The position numbers and the translations under genes were made by a program. DNA of 47,092 bases from Cellulomonas composti (GTDB lineage: Bacteria; Actinomycetota; Actinomycetes; Actinomycetales; Cellulomonadaceae): assembly GCF_007990245.1 (NCBI RefSeq), contig NZ_BJWG01000017.1, positions 1 to 47,092 on the forward strand. The letters run 5' to 3'. The notes below the pieces were generated by a model. The model ran no database searches, was not told where the DNA came from, and saw only the letters and a program-made list of their open reading frames with translations. Position 1 is the stretch's first letter. Each line of letters begins with the position of its first letter. Of this stretch, positions 44,827-47,092 are shown piece after piece.

Positions 44827-47037
44827 ATGCCCCGGACCCGGCTGTGGACCACGTTCGTCGGAATGGCCGCGCTGGTCGCGCTCGCCGTCGCCGCACCCGT
44901 CGCGGCCGCCGACCCGCCCGCGGACCCGTTCCCGGTGGACGAGCCGCTGGCCACGGGCTTCGCGAGCGACTCGTGGGTGCTGCCCGGCGGTGCGACCAAC
45001 GTCGCGGCGTTCGTCGACGGTGCGCTGCGCCTGACGCCGGCCACCAACTTCGTCCAGGGTGACGCGACGCTCGCGCAGGGCTTCGACTCGGACGTCGCGT
45101 TCGACGTCGACTTCGACCTCGGTGCGTGGGGCGGCGGCAACCCGGGCGACGCGATGACGTTCTTCCTGCAGGACGCCGCCGTCGCGCCGAACCTGGGCAT
45201 CAACGGCGGCGCGGCGGGCTACGCCGGCAAGCAGGGCGGCTACGTCGCGGTCGGGTTCGACAACGCCGGCAACTTCGCGACCGACTCCGGGTCGTGGGGG
45301 CCGTTCAACGCGAGCCTTGCGAACTCGGTGGTGCTGCGCGGCGCCGCAGGCGCGACCGGTCCGATGCAGTGGCCCGTGCTCGCGCGCGTGCCCGCGACGA
45401 TCCAGACCACCGAGACCACCCCGCGCCACGTCCACCTCGAGGTGCGCCCCGCGCCGAACAGCTCGATCACGCTGACCGTCGTGCTCGACGGCGTGACCGT
45501 GTTCGACGAGGTCGACGTGCGGACCGTGGAACCCGCCGCCGACCCCGGCGCGACCCCGCCGGTCCCCGTGCGCGGCCAGCCTGCGCGGCCGGCCCGCTTC
45601 ATGCTCGGCTTCTCGGCGTCCACCGGCGGCGCGCAGAACAACTACGAGGTCTCGAACCTCGAGGCCACCGCCGCGGCGGACGTCGCGATCACGACCGACG
45701 GCCCCGCGGTCGTCGAGCCGGGCACGAGCGCCACGTGGACCGTGACGGCGACGAACGACGACACCAACCCGGTGACCGGCGCGACCGTCGACCTGGGCCT
45801 GCCCGCCGGCGTCACGGACGTCTCGTGGACCTGCACGGCTGTGGGTGCCTCGTCGTGCCCCGCCTCGGGTTCCGACGAGGAGCTGCTCGTCGACCTGGTG
45901 CGGTCAGGTCAGGTCGTGATCGAGGTGACCGCCACCGTCCCGGACGCGCTCGCGGGCAGCACCCTGACGCAGACCGCGAGCATCACCGCACCCGCGGACC
46001 GCACCGAGACCGCGCTCGCCGACAACACGGCGACGTGGACGACGACCGTGCTCGACTTCCCGGACCTGGCCGTGACCCTGACGCCGGACTCGGCCGCCGT
46101 GGTCTACGGCGGCACGGCGTCCTGGACGGTCGACGTCGAGAGCCTCGGCCTGGGCGACGCACCGGGCAACCGCGTGGTCGTCGTGCTGCCGCCCGTCGTC
46201 GACCCCGCGACGGTCGACGTGCCCGGCTGTGTCGTCGCCGGTTCGACCCTGACGTGCGACCTCGGCCTGATGACGTCGGGCGAGTCGCAGGGCTTCTCCG
46301 TGTCCGGTGCGGTGACGGGCGACCTCGACGCGTGCATCGCGCAGGACCTGCGCACGACGGCGACCGTCTCGGGCGCGCGGCGCGAGCTGGTCACGGCGAA
46401 CAACTCCGACGAGTCCACCGGGACCTGCTCGGTGCCGGTCGACCTGTCGATCACGAAGACCGGCCCGGCCGGGGCCGTCGTCGGCGACGACGTGACCTTC
46501 ACGATCGAGGTGACCAACGCCGCAGACGTTCCCGCCCCGGCCACCCGCGTCACCGACGTCCTGCCGGACGGCCTCGCGGACGCCTCCTGGACCTGCGAGA
46601 ACCCGGACGGGGTGCCGTGCGAACAACCCGCGGGCGACGGTGACGTCGACACGTCGGTCGACCTGCCCGCCGGCGGCACCGCGACGATCGTCGTGACCGG
46701 CGTCGCCGACGCGGCCGGCGAGCTCGCCAACACCGCGACCGTCACCCCGTGCGCGGTCTGCGACGACGAGAGCACGTCGGACGACACCGCGAGCGCGGTC
46801 GTCGTCGTCGAACCGACCCCGACGCCGACCCCGTCGCCCACGGTGACCCCGACGCCGACACCCACGTCGACCCCGACCTCGGGCCCGGCGCCGACACCCA
46901 CGCCGACGTCGGCGCCGGACGACCCGGACCTGGCGGTCACCGGTGCGGCCGGCGCGCCGGGACTCGCCGCACTGACCGCCGTCCTGCTCACCGCTGGCGC
47001 AGCCCTGCTCCTGATCCGCCGCCGCCCGACCCGCTGA
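44827..47037 (+). CDS. Lectin-like/DUF11 surface protein with LAVTG anchor
   Basis: 736 aa. Signal peptide at residues 1-28 (ending VAAADPP). Residues ~30-270 resemble an L-type (legume-like) lectin domain, with DAMTFFLQD, GYAGKQGGYVAVGFDNAGNF and a late MLGFSASTGGAQNNYEV. Three DUF11-type beta-sandwich repeats start near residues 286, 413 and 538. A Thr/Pro linker from ~663 leads to LAVTG (702-706), a hydrophobic helix and an RRRPTR end: a LAxTG-type signal for class E sortases. The protein is probably cell-wall anchored and glycan-binding; the ligand is unknown. ATG 44827 has GGAGG at 6 nt. Confidence 0.85.
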   Translation: MPRTRLWTTFVGMAALVALAVAAPVAAADPPADPFPVDEPLATGFASDSWVLPGGATNVAAFVDGALRLTPATNFVQGDATLAQGFDSDVAFDVDFDLGAWGGGNPGDAMTFFLQDAAVAPNLGINGGAAGYAGKQGGYVAVGFDNAGNFATDSGSWGPFNASLANSVVLRGAAGATGPMQWPVLARVPATIQTTETTPRHVHLEVRPAPNSSITLTVVLDGVTVFDEVDVRTVEPAADPGATPPVPVRGQPARPARFMLGFSASTGGAQNNYEVSNLEATAAADVAITTDGPAVVEPGTSATWTVTATNDDTNPVTGATVDLGLPAGVTDVSWTCTAVGASSCPASGSDEELLVDLVRSGQVVIEVTATVPDALAGSTLTQTASITAPADRTETALADNTATWTTTVLDFPDLAVTLTPDSAAVVYGGTASWTVDVESLGLGDAPGNRVVVVLPPVVDPATVDVPGCVVAGSTLTCDLGLMTSGESQGFSVSGAVTGDLDACIAQDLRTTATVSGARRELVTANNSDESTGTCSVPVDLSITKTGPAGAVVGDDVTFTIEVTNAADVPAPATRVTDVLPDGLADASWTCENPDGVPCEQPAGDGDVDTSVDLPAGGTATIVVTGVADAAGELANTATVTPCAVCDDESTSDDTASAVVVVEPTPTPTPSPTVTPTPTPTSTPTSGPAPTPTPTSAPDDPDLAVTGAAGAPGLAALTAVLLTAGAALLLIRRRPTR

Positions 47038-47039
47038 TC

Positions 47040-47092
47040 CCCACCGTCCACGGACACCCCCACCGTCCACGGACACCCCCACCGCCCACGGA
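47040..47092 (+). repeat. 19-bp tandem repeat running off the window end
   Basis: CCCACCGTCCACGGACACC occurs at 47040-47058 and 47059-47077, with a partial third copy (one T-to-C change at 47085) cut by the window end. It starts 2 nt after the surface-protein stop, and the total copy number is unknown. Confidence 0.85.

Noticed and set aside
46800..47092. Repeated GAC/ACC units and the 19-bp repeats as a possible CRISPR array.
   Set aside because: The units are directly adjacent with no spacers, and no cas gene is present.

Overview
The window is very GC-rich, with strong G/C third-position bias, many GTG starts and long antisense shadow ORFs. It carries a menaquinone-type respiratory chain, an ESX-like (type VII) secretion locus and a LAxTG-type surface protein. 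This points to a high-GC actinobacterium; a Micrococcales/Cellulomonas-like lineage is my inference from gene content and from the secreted GH13/CBM amylase. Position 1 starts in a 21-nt poly-G run and position 47092 ends inside a 19-bp tandem repeat, so both ends look like contig ends.

1-21195: menaquinone and complex I. Isochorismate synthase (menF, minus) diverges from demethylmenaquinone methyltransferase (menG). A promoter with a candidate iron-regulator box then precedes a geranylgeranyl/menaquinone-reductase-like flavoprotein and the complete 14-gene nuoA-N operon, whose genes mostly overlap by 1-8 nt. A polyprenyl diphosphate synthase follows from its own apparently leaderless promoter. 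The block therefore joins quinone ring methylation, side-chain synthesis, side-chain saturation and the NADH:quinone oxidoreductase that uses the product. NuoG has lost all four ligands of the N7 iron-sulfur cluster with their spacing preserved.

21196-38754: an ESX-like type VII secretion locus in five alternating transcription units: (a) a zinc-ribbon/RDD/FHA membrane protein (+); (b) EccC with three ATPase domains (-); (c) an EccD-like protein plus a second zinc-ribbon/RDD/FHA paralogue (+); (d) two WXG100 proteins, a small helical protein, a mycosin and a long helical/Pro-Gly-rich protein (-); (e) EccD, EccB, a second mycosin and a PP2C phosphatase (+). FHA domains plus a PP2C phosphatase suggest control by Ser/Thr phosphorylation, but no kinase is present in the window. 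A 16-17 bp near-palindrome occurs upstream of unit (a) and between units (d) and (e), suggesting a shared regulator.

38761-47092: a RarD/EamA permease (-), a secreted alpha-amylase with two starch-binding modules behind a strong promoter and an operator-like dyad, a perfect 14-bp hairpin, a 20-bp tandem duplication, an FprA-like ferredoxin-NADP reductase, an HtpX-like membrane protease, and a lectin-like/DUF11 surface protein ending in LAVTG.

No tRNA, rRNA, CRISPR array or insertion sequence was recognised. All functional calls rest on motif reading by eye; no database search was run.
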